Part shown: one piece after another, positions 1-11,033 of the stretch
How the letters are laid out: every line of letters starts with the position of its first letter
Position numbering within the stretch: the stretch's first letter is position 1
Source of the DNA: Lichina pygmaea
Lineage: Eukaryota; Ascomycota; Lichinomycetes; Lichinales; Lichinaceae
Direction: 5' to 3'
Assembly: GCA_963422465.1 (NCBI GenBank)
Contig: OY730174.1
Span: 3,188,914 to 3,252,913 of the forward strand
DNA length: 64,000 nucleotides
Position numbers and translations under genes: made by a program
Notes under the pieces: generated by a model
The model's database searches: none
Seen by the model: the letters and a program-made list of their open reading frames with translations, nothing else
What the model was told of the DNA's origin: nothing

Positions 1-1873
1 TTTCGTGCCGTGGTTCTTCTCAAGATCAACGGCGGCGAGCCATACCGATCTCTTGTTGAAGAAGATGCGAAGAGCGTAAGCGTATATGGCCCGCGCAGTC
101 TCGTATTTACCTCGCGTGATACAGCCCCTGGCATCCTCCATCCAGATCTCCTTTCGATCGTCATCCTCATCCAGCCCCCAGCCTAGAGTCTCCCGGACAA
201 TGGCATTGCATGTGAGGATGGCGCCTTCGACCTCGCATTTCTCGGCCTCCGTTATCCACTCCTCACGCTTCAGCATGGCCGATTCCCGGGCGAGTTCTCG
301 CACCGCCTTCTTCATGACATTGCTCTTTTCGGAGGTACCCATCTGCTCCTGCAGGCGCGCCGCTGCGATCCACACCTCATGGCTGGTCGGTATCGCCTTG
401 TGGGCCTTGTTCAGGATCCTTTGGGCGTTTTCTGGCTTCTCGAGCCGCGCGAGTGCCAACCACAACTCTATCGAGAGGGGAATAATCTCGGTCGCTTTGG
501 CGAGCAGAAGCCGGGCGTCTTCAGGGTTCTCCTCGAGATTGACCGCCTCTTTCCACAGCACGACCGACTGAGGAAGATGGTCTAATGCGCGTCGGATGAC
601 TCGCTTCTTGGCTCTGGAGTCTTGCTCGAGCCTCATGGCCTCGAGCCACAGCCGCACGGAGCGGTCGTTGTTCTTGATCGCATTGGCCGCGATGATCTTC
701 GCGTTCTGGCCTTCGTTGAGCCGAATGTTCTCAAGCCAGGCATCCTCGCTCTTGGGGCAAGATTCGCAGCCTCGCGCTATGACATTTCTGGCCGCGACAA
801 CCCCGCCAGCAATCTCCTCCAAGCGGGCAGCGGCAATCCAGCCAGGGGGATGCTTCGGATTCGTTTTGATCACAGACTCCAAAAGCACGCGCACACGCTT
901 GACGTCCCCAACCTCCACCTCCCCGGCCTTCATCTCGGATTTTGTTAGGTTCGTCAGGTATCCCTTGGGGTCGATGTTGGTAGCGTTTCCAGCCACGGCA
1001 TCGGTGCCTGACCCTCTGGCAGCTTGGTCAAGCCGAACTTGAAGCACCTTATCTCGCGCTGCGCCGATGTCCGCGAAATTCGTCATGGTCCCGTCTGCAG
1101 CGTCGCCAGAGGCTCCGTTGGTAGCGGCTCCATCCTCCTGGACTGTCGTGTCTAGCTGCATGGCGTCTCGCGCGCCAGCAATGACACTGTCCGGGATGGC
1201 GTAGAACCGCTGCCTCAGGTTCTGCTTGGCTCGCCTGTTCTTTCCGGTGAGGTCCCCGACGTCTGGAAGATTGGCCCATTCGTCGTCGGTGACGGTACTC
1301 AACGCTCGTTTGAGGTCGGCAAACTGTTGCTGGATCTTGGGATTATCTCGTTCGTATGCTTCGCGCTCCTTCTTCTCGCGTTCTTCCCTGTAGGCATTGC
1401 AGCAAGTTCAAGTCGGCAATCTATTCAACAACATTCATGGAAATCCATAAACCATCTGCTTCCAAGGCTGCGAGGGCTTTCAAGGACAGGAAGATGACCA
1501 CCAACCTTCTTGTCTTTCGTCTGCGGTCCATCTTCTCATCGACGTCCTGGTATATCCTGTCGGCCTCGTCGTCGTCTTTGTCGTATGCGCCGCCAGCAAA
1601 GAGACCAACTTCGCTGTCCGGATCCTGGAAGCGGTCTTCATCTTCATCGTCGTCCTTCTTTTCGGTAGCGCCGTAGGCAGTGGGGGGTGCGGCGCCTAAT
1701 GCTTGCGCTCGCTTTGCCAACGCCTCCTTGATCTGTTCCTCACTGGGTCCCTCGCGGGCAGGGCCAAGGTCCGATCTGGTTGTGAATCCGGTTGCGCCTC
1801 GTCCCAAACCAGCCACGTAGTTTTCCGGAGCGGGCTGGCTTAGAAAGTCCTTACGTCCTGACATGGTCGGCAT
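1..1873 (-). CDS. PRP6: Pre-mRNA splicing factor Prp6 (U4/U6.U5 tri-snRNP), 5' part
   Basis: This is the tri-snRNP protein that bridges U5 and U4/U6 in the nucleus. Exon 1 is 1873-1506, the intron is 1505-1388 (118 bp, GTTGGT...CTACAG) and exon 2 runs from 1387 off the left edge. The join keeps frame and gives 585 codons so far, of roughly 900 expected for the family. The N-terminus has the PRP1_N signature (RKDFL, then GLGRGATGFTTRSDLGPAR) and an acidic stretch followed by DPDSEVGLFAGG and YDKDDDEADRIY. From about residue 290 there are tandem HAT/TPR-like helices with recurring W-x-x-A-x-x-E patterns (GWIAAARLEE, VWIAAARLQEQ, SVWLAAVDLEKNHG). A second ATG at 1864 is also possible, because the conserved sequence begins with SGRKDFL. 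The C-terminal half lies outside the window. Confidence 0.95.
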
Positions 1874-2166
1874 CTTTGCGGATTGAGAACGTTGGCAAAT
1901 GAAACAACAGTGATTAGGGTGTTATCGCCGAGTATCTGTGCTTGTAGGGCTGAGGTCTTCGTACTCTCGTGACGTACCGGAGCGGTACCGGTATGAGCAT
2001 CTGGATTAGTAATCACCTCACTGCGCAAGCATCGTTAACGGAACAGCAGGTTTGAGCTTGGCCAAGTATTCAACTCATCCTGATTGTTTTCGAGCCCTAG
2101 CTCTGCTTAAAGCCTCATAACTCCTGGGTCTTTTCCAGTATACTACCTGCAGGCTACAGTCCAGTC
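1874..2166. promoter_or_regulatory. Divergent intergenic region PRP6/DIM1
   Basis: This 293-bp gap separates two head-to-head genes for RNA processing and must hold both promoters. No clear TATA box or named site was found. The divergent pairing of a splicing gene and an rRNA methylation gene suggests shared regulation, but that is inference. Confidence 0.5.
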
Positions 2167-3437
2167 ATGGGGAAAGCAAAGCTGGCTAGGAAGAGCTCCG
2201 GCAAGGGGAAGCCGTATGATCCAAGTGTCGCCAGAGTAAAACCCGCAAACAATATCTTCAAGCTGAACAAAGATATTGGTCAACATATCCTCAAGAACCC
2301 TGGAATAGCGCAGGCCATTGTGGAAAAGGCGAGCCTGAAGCAAAGTGATGTAAGGTCACCTTGTTTGGTTTCAGTCCATTTAGTGACTGGAGTCAGGTTG
2401 TTCTAGAAGTTGGCTCAGGGTCTGGAAACTTGACGGTCAGGATCCTTGAGAAGGCCAAGCGGGTGATAGCAGTGGAGATGGATCCGCGTATGGCTGCGGA
2501 ACTCACCAAACGGGTTCAAGGCCAACCTTCAGAAAGGAGATTGGAGATCATCCTAGGCGACGTCATCAAGACAGAGCTCCCATACTTTGACGTTTGCATT
2601 AGCAACACGCCCTATCAGGTCTGGCTCCTCGCTCAGTCTTACTTCCTCGAATGTCAGGCACAAGCATGGTCAAATATTGCAGTGGTCTGATTGTACGTGC
2701 AGATATCTTCGCCCTTAGTTTTCAAGCTTCTAGCCACCAATCCGTCACCTCGGACTTGCATACTCATGTTCCAGCGTGAGTTTGCCATGCGGCTGGTTGC
2801 TCAGCCGGGCGACTCGCTCTATTGCCGGCTGTCGGCCAACGCACAAATGTGGGCCAAGATCACACACATCATGAAGGTCGGAAAGAACAACTTCAATCCT
2901 CCTCCCGCCGTCGAGTCGAGTGTTGTACGATTGGAGCCGAAAACACCTCGACCGCAGATCAGCTACGACGAGTGGGATGGACTACTTAGGATCGTCTTTG
3001 TGAGAAGAAATCGGACCATACAAGCGAGCTTCAACAGCAAAGCCGTGCTCGAGATGATTGAGAGAAATTACAAGACGTGGTGTGCGCAAACCAACACATC
3101 AATATTAGAAACAGAAGAGGGTCGTAAAGAGGACGAAGACATGGCAGTCGCGGAACTGGGGAATCCATCTCAGGCAGACGAGCCATGGGAGGGTATCATG
3201 GACGTTGATACCGATGGCGAGGGAGACGAGGAGGAGGGGACAACGGTGGAGGCTGCCCCGCCAACCGACTCGGCGAGAAGACGGCCTAGGGGTCTTGTAG
3301 GGCGCATCATCGATGCCAAGATTCGGAAGGTACTCCACGATACCCAGCTCGCAGTCAGAAGGGCAGCGAAGTGTGACGAGACGGATTTCCTGAAGCTGCT
3401 ATGGGCCTTCAACAAGGAAGGCATTCATTTCGGATGA
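2167..3437 (+). CDS. DIM1: 18S rRNA (adenine-N6,N6) dimethyltransferase Dim1
   Basis: Dim1 dimethylates two adjacent adenines in the 3' terminal hairpin of 18S rRNA, using S-adenosylmethionine, and is needed for pre-rRNA processing. Three exons fit: 2167-2349, 2397-2618 and 2703-3437, with introns of 47 and 84 bp. They give 379 aa. Seen motifs are the N-terminal lead [20 protein letters not shown], the SAM-binding loop [11 protein letters not shown], the acidic VEMDPRM motif, and the catalytic SNTPYQ / [10 protein letters not shown] block, which is rebuilt exactly across intron 2. Then follow [39 protein letters not shown], and the family-typical C-terminus [13 protein letters not shown]. An acidic insert rich in D and E (about residues 265-330) precedes the C-terminal helices. 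The start is the first ATG, 5' of the basic [13 protein letters not shown] tail. Confidence 0.96.
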
Positions 3438-4894
3438 AGTGAAACTTCAGACTTTGGCCCTCGAACTCGAATTCAACGAAAGGCGCTCGTCAGAGCGAGA
3501 CGACCGTCCTGCAAGCCGGGGTGGTGTTGGCTGAGAACGTGTCTTTCCGCGGCCATGTCCGACACACCGCCGCGGTCGATGCAAGACTTGTAGGGTGCAT
3601 CGAGATGGTCTGCGTTCCGGTGGGACCAAGAAACGCCGTACAGGTCAGCTCTGTGAGACGCTATATCTTCCTCCTCTTGACCATCTGCTGAAGAAGACAA
3701 TGACTCCGGTCCTTCAGAACCGTGGTGACGTCGTGCTTCTGTTCGGCTGAACAGGACAGGTTGCTGTCGTCAACATGTTCGTGTCGAGGACGTCATCATA
3801 GAGTCTACTGCACTTATCTTATCCTCTAAATTTTCACATCTTTTGCCAACTTTCCCATCAGCAGGATCCTGTTCTTGAGAATAAGACTATCACGATCGGG
3901 TTCAGCCACATGCTTGGGAGATGGGTGTGGTGAGGTCTCATTCACTGTGCTCAGAAGATGGACGTGCCGGACTCTCATTCAACATGTCATGCCCTGAACC
4001 GCGGGAGGAACCCGATCAAATATCCTCCCACGCTTCCGAACAGGCTACGTATAGCTGTGCTGATAGGTATCATCCAAGGATTCACGCTCAAATCCAACAT
4101 GGGAGAGCCGCGCACTGTCTCCGAGGCCTCTGAACCAAGCAGAGAATCAGGCTGAAACCAACGCTTGGCCGTGAGTGCGAGAGTGTAGTGTAGATGATGG
4201 TCGGTAATTAGATGGATGTTCTTAGGCGGCTGATGTAGAGTTATTTGTCATGCTCGGGAGTCACTTGTCATGCTTGAAAGTCTCTTGTCACGCTCAGGAT
4301 ACTTGCCGCATCTCCGCAACCATCACTTGGCCTGACAACAGCTCTGCTGGGACGGCACCGAGTGGCACTTTCTGCTTGTAGACGGAGCAATAAGATCTGT
4401 CAGCTGCGGAAAGAACTGTGAAAACCTGCCGTGAACGCAGCAAGACGAAAGAAATGCCACTGACAAGGCAACAAAAATTAGCTGTGATGAAGCAACACGA
4501 CTGTGCTTCTTGGACATCTTTCTTGGGATGACATTGGGATTGATTATCTGTTCTGTGGGGACCAAGAATTGGACTTGCTTGTGGGTTGATCTTTCGGCTC
4601 TGGACTGTACCTCACTACGCTGCACTGTGATCAAGTCTGATCAAGCCTGATCCACGTGCTTTCATGTCACCCCATGTATGTTCATGTAGAGTCATGGATA
4701 TCTATGAAGTGTCATGTACATCGATAGGGCCAGCGCCATTGGATGCAAGGTGTGAGAGAGAGAAAACGAGGGCATGAAAACAACAAGGACACGCTTCGTG
4801 TCTGGGAGGTTGTTTTGGGTAGAGAAATTTAGATCACAAAGAAAAGGTGAGGTGAGAAGTCAAAGGGAGAGTGAAGCTCGACTGATGGTGCTCT
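3438..4894. other. Intergenic stretch with no supported gene
   Basis: About 1.46 kb between DIM1 and a LINE fragment. Short reading frames exist on both strands, but none shows a recognisable domain or a believable splice join. It contains a 20-bp triplet repeat (listed separately) and scattered TCATGT words around 4660-4720. Confidence 0.6.
4245..4304. repeat. 20-bp tandem repeat, 3 copies
   Basis: Three 20-bp units begin at 4245, 4265 and 4285. Each starts with TTGTCA(T/C)GCT. The units differ at several positions, so it is an old minisatellite. Confidence 0.75.
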
Positions 4895-4907
4895 GGGTGA
4901 CGACTAT

Positions 4908-5354
4908 TTATTTATTTATTTTATTTGATTCTTACACTGGTAGTAGCTTTACGGCCATGCAGATCTTCTAGCTAATAGTAAACTCCTTCAGAAAACCTTT
5001 GAAGGAATAAAAACTGAAGGCAGGGTGTGACTAGGGAATGTAACAAAAAAGATCTTGAAGTTTCTGGTAAGAGAAAAGGATCTAGGTATTAGATTGGGAA
5101 TAGTGGAGTTTGAAAGCCAGATTAAACTGGTTCAGTCTTTTCAAAGACATGAACCAGTACAAGAACTTCTGTAGCAGTTCTGGGTTTGAAATAATAGTAG
5201 TGAAGTCTTGGGGATTAAAAGAAACTTGTTGTCTTTGTCTTGAATAAAGAGAGCATGAAGAGGTGATGTGTTTTGCAGTTTCTTCTGCTTGGCCACACAC
5301 ACATAGAGGGGTAGGGAAGTCAGGAACTCCAGCTCTGAAAAGAAAACTTGCCAG
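4908..5354 (-). mobile_element. 5'-truncated LINE 3' end with 13-bp target duplication
   Basis: A 447-bp tail of the same APE-type LINE that is full length further right. The minus strand codes for the last ~70 residues of ORF2 (MCGQAEETAKHITSSCSLYS, then FLYWFMSLKRLNQFNLAFK) and ends in an AAATA/AAAT-type microsatellite at 4908. The 13-bp word GGGTGACGACTAT stands on both sides (4895-4907 and 5355-5367), as expected for target-primed reverse transcription. It lies about 240 bp downstream of the ADA1 stop codon. Its 3' sequence shares differences with the fragment at 35478 against both long copies, so it belongs to a second subfamily. Confidence 0.93.
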
Positions 5355-5592
5355 GGGTGACGACTATGCTGCGGAAGAAAGAGATCAAAGGAGAAAGGAG
5401 AGACAGCGAAGTGATAGGACGAGTAAGATACGCCCCGACCGAAGCAGGTACAGGTGCGCCAGATTTCTCCACAACCACCCAGGGGTATCTATCGTCCCGA
5501 AACCAAAACACCGACAAGAGCCACAAGATCTGTAAATGTGAACTTGCGACAGGAACGAAAAGTGCAGAAAATGCCTCTGCCTCTGCCACCGT

Positions 5593-7161
5593 TCACTCGT
5601 TGCCCGCCAGACAGTCGTCCAGCAGAGTGTTCAGCTTCTCCCGATCCGCCGCGCTGCCGCCTTCCCAGCCCCAGTCAAAGTCGTCGAGCATGACGCAGTC
5701 GCCGTCGGAGAAGAGCGTACCCTTGAATCCGTCGCCGCCGTCATCGTCGTCGCCGGCGGCGACTGCGGTACCAAGGGCACCACCGGCAACGTCGACTCCG
5801 GCAACGCCACCGTCGACCGGCGTGTCAGGGCTGTCGTCCATCTCGAACAGCGGACTGCCGTTCTCGTCGTACAACTCGCCTTCTAGAGGCTCGTTCATGA
5901 CGCGGTACGCCGACAGAGGCATGTGGCCGAGGTACGGGTTGCCCAGCTCGACCGACAGGCGCAGATCCGCCATGCTCAACGCTGGCTGCTTGTTCGTCGT
6001 GGTCTGCTCGATCGGGAAGAGGCCGTTGGCGTTCTTCTGTAGCTCACCCCGTGCAAAGGCATCTTCCTCGCGCTCGAGCTGCCGCTTGTACGCGCCGGTG
6101 ACAATGCCGTTGGGTCCATTGTTGCTACGCGTGCGTTCGAGCATGCCCGCGGTGATCTCCTTGACGAAGAACTCCATAGCCGTGTTCAGGTACGCGGCCG
6201 CGCCGTCCGCAGCCCCGCCGAGGAGGCCTTGTTCGAAGCAGATCGCCTCCATGCGGCTCTGGATGGTTTCGTGGTCGGGGAACTCGCCCGTTTCGGCAGC
6301 CAGCGGCTGTGCGTAGCGTTTGCGGACCTCGGGTTCCCAATCTACGTCAGAGCACATCGTATCAGCCGGAGGCGGAGACCTTGATCTACGAGGCATAGGG
6401 ACAGTACTGGTTTTGTTCATTCCGCCAGCGCTCATCGGTGCGACGTCGGGTACCCTGACTTGCTTGGCTTGGTGATATTCTACGAGCATATCGGCAACCG
6501 TATCAAACGGATCGCTCTAGGTAAACGGATCAGCCAAGCTGACGTGCGCGCCGAGATATACAGCGCTGGTCTCGGTGAATGCCTCACCTCGGGGATCTCC
6601 TTCAACCTCCGTCGATCTCGAGCGGGAAGCTGCATCACCTCCATCTTCAATCGCTGCTCCGCGGCATCCCCCGTAACCGGCTTTGATGCTATCGTGGGCT
6701 TGTCGTTCGCCGAGACCCAGCTGGCCACGACATGATCTGGCAGGTCTCTCGTGACATTGCCGTAGACGGCCGAGATCAGCTGGTTGTGGAGATGTTCCTT
6801 GTTCAGATCGGACCCGAAGAAATGGTCTATGCGCGCAGACAGCTCGGCCTGGTTCAGTTGTCCTTTGGGGAGACGTTGGCTCAGCTTGGGTGTCACCTGA
6901 AAAGAGAGGACATGGACAATTCTACCGACCGAGTATGAAGAGGCTCGTAGCTTCCTTGTAAGGCACCCAGTATTCCCCGATGGCCAACTTGAGGGCCATG
7001 TAGAGAGGCTCCAGGTCGATGCGTTGCCCCATCGAGACAGTCTTGGACTGCTTTTGCGACGACGAGGGCACCACTGCGGGTCGCGCAGTGGCTGTCGGCG
7101 TTGAAGCCGTCAGTGAGCTGGAGCCCTGACGGGTCAAGGCGGCGGGGTCTATGTCAGGCAT
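5593..7161 (-). CDS. HFI1: SAGA transcription coactivator subunit Ada1/Hfi1
   Basis: Ada1 is a core histone-fold subunit of the SAGA complex in the nucleus. Four exons fit: 7161-6930, 6862-6588, 6516-6408 and 6341-5593. The introns are 67, 71 and 66 bp, and the total is 1365 nt, coding for 454 aa. Each join restores a conserved block: ATSLFILG to [18 protein letters not shown] across intron 1, KEIPE to [18 protein letters not shown] across intron 2, and AGGMNKT to [19 protein letters not shown] across intron 3. The SAGA-Tad1 region runs from [19 protein letters not shown] (about residue 46) into the [11 protein letters not shown] region. The C-terminus is acidic and poorly conserved. The start [13 protein letters not shown] was chosen over upstream codons because family members begin this way. 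The promoter lies in the 601-bp gap to AIP1. Confidence 0.93.
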
Positions 7162-7762
7162 CTTGACGAGGTAATCGACAGACGGCGACCGAGCAACACT
7201 TGAATCCGTCCAGCAGAGGTTGCGCGTCAGGCCGCTGAGTCGTACCAAAGACGAAGCGCCAGCTCGTGAAGCTGGCAGATTATCTTCGGCATGTGAATGA
7301 AATGGTGGACGGTCTCAGACCGTGCATCGATCGAGATGAACGATGACTTGGCGTCGAAGAGGCGGCTGGGGACAGAGGTCGACGATAAAGGGGGTTTGAT
7401 AATGAGGCTCTGTGCTCTGTACGGTACCGGTACTCTGGGGAGCAAAGTCATTGGATCAGTGATGGCGTAGCTAGGCAGAGGCTAGTAACAAGACTATTGA
7501 GCCAGGGATGGCTGCACCTAGTTTTAGGCGTACTGCACCGTACTGTACATACGTACGTAGCAGTTGAGAGCAGGTGTTTACCCCAAGCCCCCCCCCCCCC
7601 CCCCCTCTCATCATACTCGTAGTACAGCATCGCTTCCTCCCAGAACGATACATTTGCTAGATCAGATAATTCTGCCATGGAAGACCTTAGCACCAAGTCC
7701 CGAATGCAGCAAGAGCCTGGTCGACGAGAGAAGGCAGACGATTTTAAAGGTCTGGTCCCCAT
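7162..7762. other. Intergenic stretch between AIP1 and ADA1
   Basis: The 601-bp gap contains the ADA1 5' side and the AIP1 3' side. It holds a run of 18 C (7588-7605) and GTAC-rich words near 7420 and 7530-7560. No gene was found. Confidence 0.6.
7588..7605. repeat. Poly-C run (18)
   Basis: Eighteen consecutive C on the + strand, which would be poly-G in an extended AIP1 transcript. It is about 160 bp past the AIP1 stop codon. Confidence 0.9.
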
Positions 7763-9819
7763 CTAAGGCAAGAAATTCCATAATTTGATCGCCGCATCAG
7801 CGCCGACACTGATGATACGGTCGTCGTATGCCGTCCACGCCACGCCATTGACCCCGTCTTTGTGGGCGCCGATGACCTTGGTCCGCTTTGCCGGAGAATC
7901 GACGCTCCAGACAAAGATGTTCGTGTCCAAGCCGCCACTGACAGCGTACGTGCTGTCCTTGTTCCACGCAATGGCCGTGACGCGGGCAGTGTGCGACGAC
8001 CATCGGTCAATGATGATCTTGTACTCCTTCGTGCCAAACGCGACGATCTTTCCGCTCGACTGGCCCGCTGCCAGATACTCGTCGTTCGGAGAGAAAGCGA
8101 GCGCGGTGACAGGTGCCGAGGTGGCACTCAGCTCCTTCTTCAGCGCGATCGTCGACGACTTGCCGTCGAACGTGTAGATTCGGACGATGCGATCCGCGCC
8201 GCTCACAGCGATCGAGACCGCATCTCCTGCAATCTGCGTGGCAGCCAGCGCCAAGGGAGCGGACTTGGTCGTGGCCTCGGCGATCTTCTCCGAGCCGTTG
8301 CGGTAGACCTCGAGTCCGTTCGCGGTCGTTATCGCCACCGTTTTGGGGCCCACACCAACGATTGCTTGTGGCTGCGCAGCGAGAGAGGTGCCGCGTTGAG
8401 CAAACTTCTTGTCGGAGTTTTCGATCGTCCGAAGAGAGTCGTCCCAGGCGATGCTGTACATCTGATCCCCAGACTCGTCGCCTTGGGCGAACCCGACAAT
8501 CTGATTCGAGTGGCCAGGGCCGCGCACGGTCTCGGCGGAGCCGTCACCGACGCTCCAGCCACACACGCGGCCTTCGTAACTCCCCGTCCACAGCGTCGGC
8601 GCGGCAGTGGTCGAATCTCCGGTGACGCGAGCAGCCGTGATGCTCTTCTGATGGCCCTGGAGCGTCCTGGAAGGAGTTGGACTTCCCTCGTGCAGATATG
8701 AGAGGTCTCCGTTCAAGCCCAAGCTGATGACGAGGCCGTCGCTCCGGCCCGCTGGCCACACAACGCCAACCTGCTGGTGACCGACGTTCGGACCGCCGTC
8801 GCCGATCGACCACGACCGGATAGCCCTTCCAGCTTCGACATCCCAGAGCTTGACTGTTTTGTCCGCACTGGCGGTCGCGAATCTCTTCGAGTCACTTGCC
8901 CAGGACACTCCAAAGATGCTGCCTTTGTGCTCGCCTCGTCCGATGTGGCCTCTGACCTCGCCCGTCTTGCCATCATACAGCCATATTTTCTTGTCCGCGC
9001 CGACGCTCACGAAGCTCCCGCCGTCAGGGCTGAATGCTACGCCGTAGACGAAGCCATCGTGCTGGCCACGTAAGCTGGTGTTGAACTTGAACGGCGCTCC
9101 GTGGTAGAAGACGATGGAGCTGTCGTCGCTTCCCGTGGCAGCTCGTAGCGGCCGCTGCTGCCGGATCGAGACGGCGTTCAAGAGGGAGCTATGACCCGAG
9201 ATCTCGCCGACCGAATTGCCGCTGTCGGCGGTGATGCAATGGCCAAAGCGCTGCTTGCCGTCTCCGACGGCGATCAGACGCTGAGAGTCACCATCCCAGG
9301 CTATGTCGTTGATGCGGCCCGAGATGATGTGGTACTCTCCTGCAGGTTGGCTTGTTGTTTAGCCGGAGTGTCAATGGCGGTATAACAGCCAGAGGCGGCA
9401 ACCTTTGGTGGCACCCTCGCCGACACAGTCCCATACCCTGACCGCGCCCGAAACGTCACCGCTGGCCACGTAGAAGCCCGAGGGAGAGAAGCGGGCCACG
9501 GTGGTCTGGGCGATGTGAGCCGTGTACTGGCTGCTCGAGGCCGGATCATCAATGGACCGCAGCAAAATAGATCTGTTCGACTTTCAAGAGGGTCCACCGT
9601 CAGCCCTCCGTCGCATCGGCACCGTGGCACGGCTTGTGCAGCAAAGTGTACCGACAGCGTAGGCTATCCTTTGGCCTTTCGAGTCGGCCGACAACGGAGT
9701 CGGCTGCCCACGAGCGGTCGACGGGGCCGGAGCCCAAGTTGCGACTTTCGAATGGAATTAGAGACTCCGCCTCTACATCAACGATGGGTGAGGGTCTACT
9801 CACTGGCACTTAGAGACAT
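7763..9819 (-). CDS. AIP1: Actin-interacting protein 1 (WD40 repeats)
   Basis: Aip1 works with cofilin to disassemble and cap actin filaments in the cytoplasm. Four exons fit: 9819-9804, 9744-9656, 9580-9403 and 9339-7763. The introns are 59, 75 and 63 bp, and the total is 1860 nt, coding for 619 aa. The tiny first exon (16 nt, donor GTGAGT) leads into TWAPAPSTARGQPTPLSADS, then IAYA joins SNRSILLRSIDDP. GATKG joins EYHIISGRINDIAWDGDSQR across intron 3. WD units are clear throughout: VYGVAFSPDG, GVSWASDSKRFATASADK with TVKLWDVE, ITAARVTGD, ALAFSPNDEYLAAGQSSGK, AIAWNKDSTYAVSGGLDTN, and a last blade ending IKLWNFLP. The length fits the family's double seven-bladed propeller. It is divergent to the TRP/FLC gene. 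Confidence 0.95.
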
Positions 9820-11033
9820 GCCAAAGTTTCGATTCCTGACGATTGGACAAGGACAGGATATCCCTGGACCCGGAGGGGTAAATTAAGTTACGAGCGGGGG
9901 TGTCGTCCAGTCGTGAGCATCCAAGACCACGTGACCGCATGTGATTGCACGTGACCCTTGTTACATGTACCCCTGTAAGCTAGGCTCGCAATGGTTCTTA
10001 CAACCGTGGTCAGATGTTTCGGCGGCCTGACCTCGGACCTCCATACGGAGTACGAGTATACATAAACATGGCTAATCTCAGCTTCATCTTCGTCGACAAT
10101 CTTCGCGGCGCCAAATTCAGCTGCGTACGAGTATACACTATCATGTCATGTGATCATGCTCGAACCATGGAGCAGATCACGTAAGCAAGGATGCTCTGTA
10201 AGCAGCTGAAACAGGGTAAATCTCGGCTAGTGTCTCACCAAACGCCGAGCCAAAGCGCGCCACCAGCTTTCTCCTTTTGCGTCTTCGTCCCCTAAAATCA
10301 GGCTTCAAGGGCCTAGGCTTACGCTCGCGCGGCTCCTTCGTCTGAGCCTCATCGTGCCCCGGAGCCGTCGTCGTTCTCGCATCCTACCCACCCCTGACGC
10401 CCGACGCGACGGTAGCCCCAAACAGTTTCTCTCCCTTGTCGTCTTTCCGAAGGTCGTTCGTTGTCAGGCTTGTTCTTGGTCTTGTCTCACGACCTGCTAC
10501 ACCTGTCCCCTGGACGCGCCGAGTGCCGTGCGTCCGTATCCTGTCCTTCCTCCATCTCCTGGCTCTCTCGGCGCTTCTTCTTCTCGCCATCTCTCTGGCT
10601 AGGTCGACACATCAGTCTGGCACAATATTGGCCTATCCTCTCTCTCCTCTATCCTTTGCTACCCTTCCCGCTCTCTTCTCTTCTTTGTTCTAGGCCATCC
10701 GTGGTTGATCCAGGATTGGCTCTTTTCGACGCTCCTTTTGGAAAGTTTTCGTTGGGCCTATGGCACATCATAATTGGGGCACTGAGCTGTAAGCGGCATT
10801 GACAGACGCAATCCGAAGTACGGCATCCGTCAGACTTCAGGTGTGATCGGCCTCCTGTCGTCAAAGTTCGATCCATCAGGCGTTGTTGCACGGCCGCATG
10901 CAAAGAGGGTCTGGCACCGCCGTCGGGGGGACGCCGGCCAGATCGAACACCTTTGGAGAACTAGACGCTGTCGCAAGCTGAGGAACGCTGCATACGGCAG
11001 TCGTCCTTGGGGCCTTCCGAGCCAGGCGAAAGG
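9820..11033. promoter_or_regulatory. Divergent intergenic region AIP1 / TRP-like gene
   Basis: A 1.2-kb gap between head-to-head genes. Two CACGTGAC words lie 20 bp apart at 9928 and 9948, about 110 bp upstream of the AIP1 ATG; CACGTG is the core site of bHLH factors. The word TACGAGTATACA occurs near 10050 and again near 10125. The part from about 10340 to 10700 is rich in C and T, as in long fungal 5' leaders. Short frames here show no domain. Confidence 0.55.

Noticed and set aside
3921-4155. Small frames in the gap after DIM1
   Set aside because: Short, overlapping each other, with no domain or splice support.
5348-6316. 322-codon open frame on the plus strand
   Set aside because: Antisense to the well-supported ADA1 exon 4, Ser/Pro-rich, no domain, and it starts inside the LINE tail.
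10461-10802. 113-codon open frame upstream of the TRP-like gene
   Set aside because: C/T-rich leader-like sequence with no domain. It ends before the true start at 11034.
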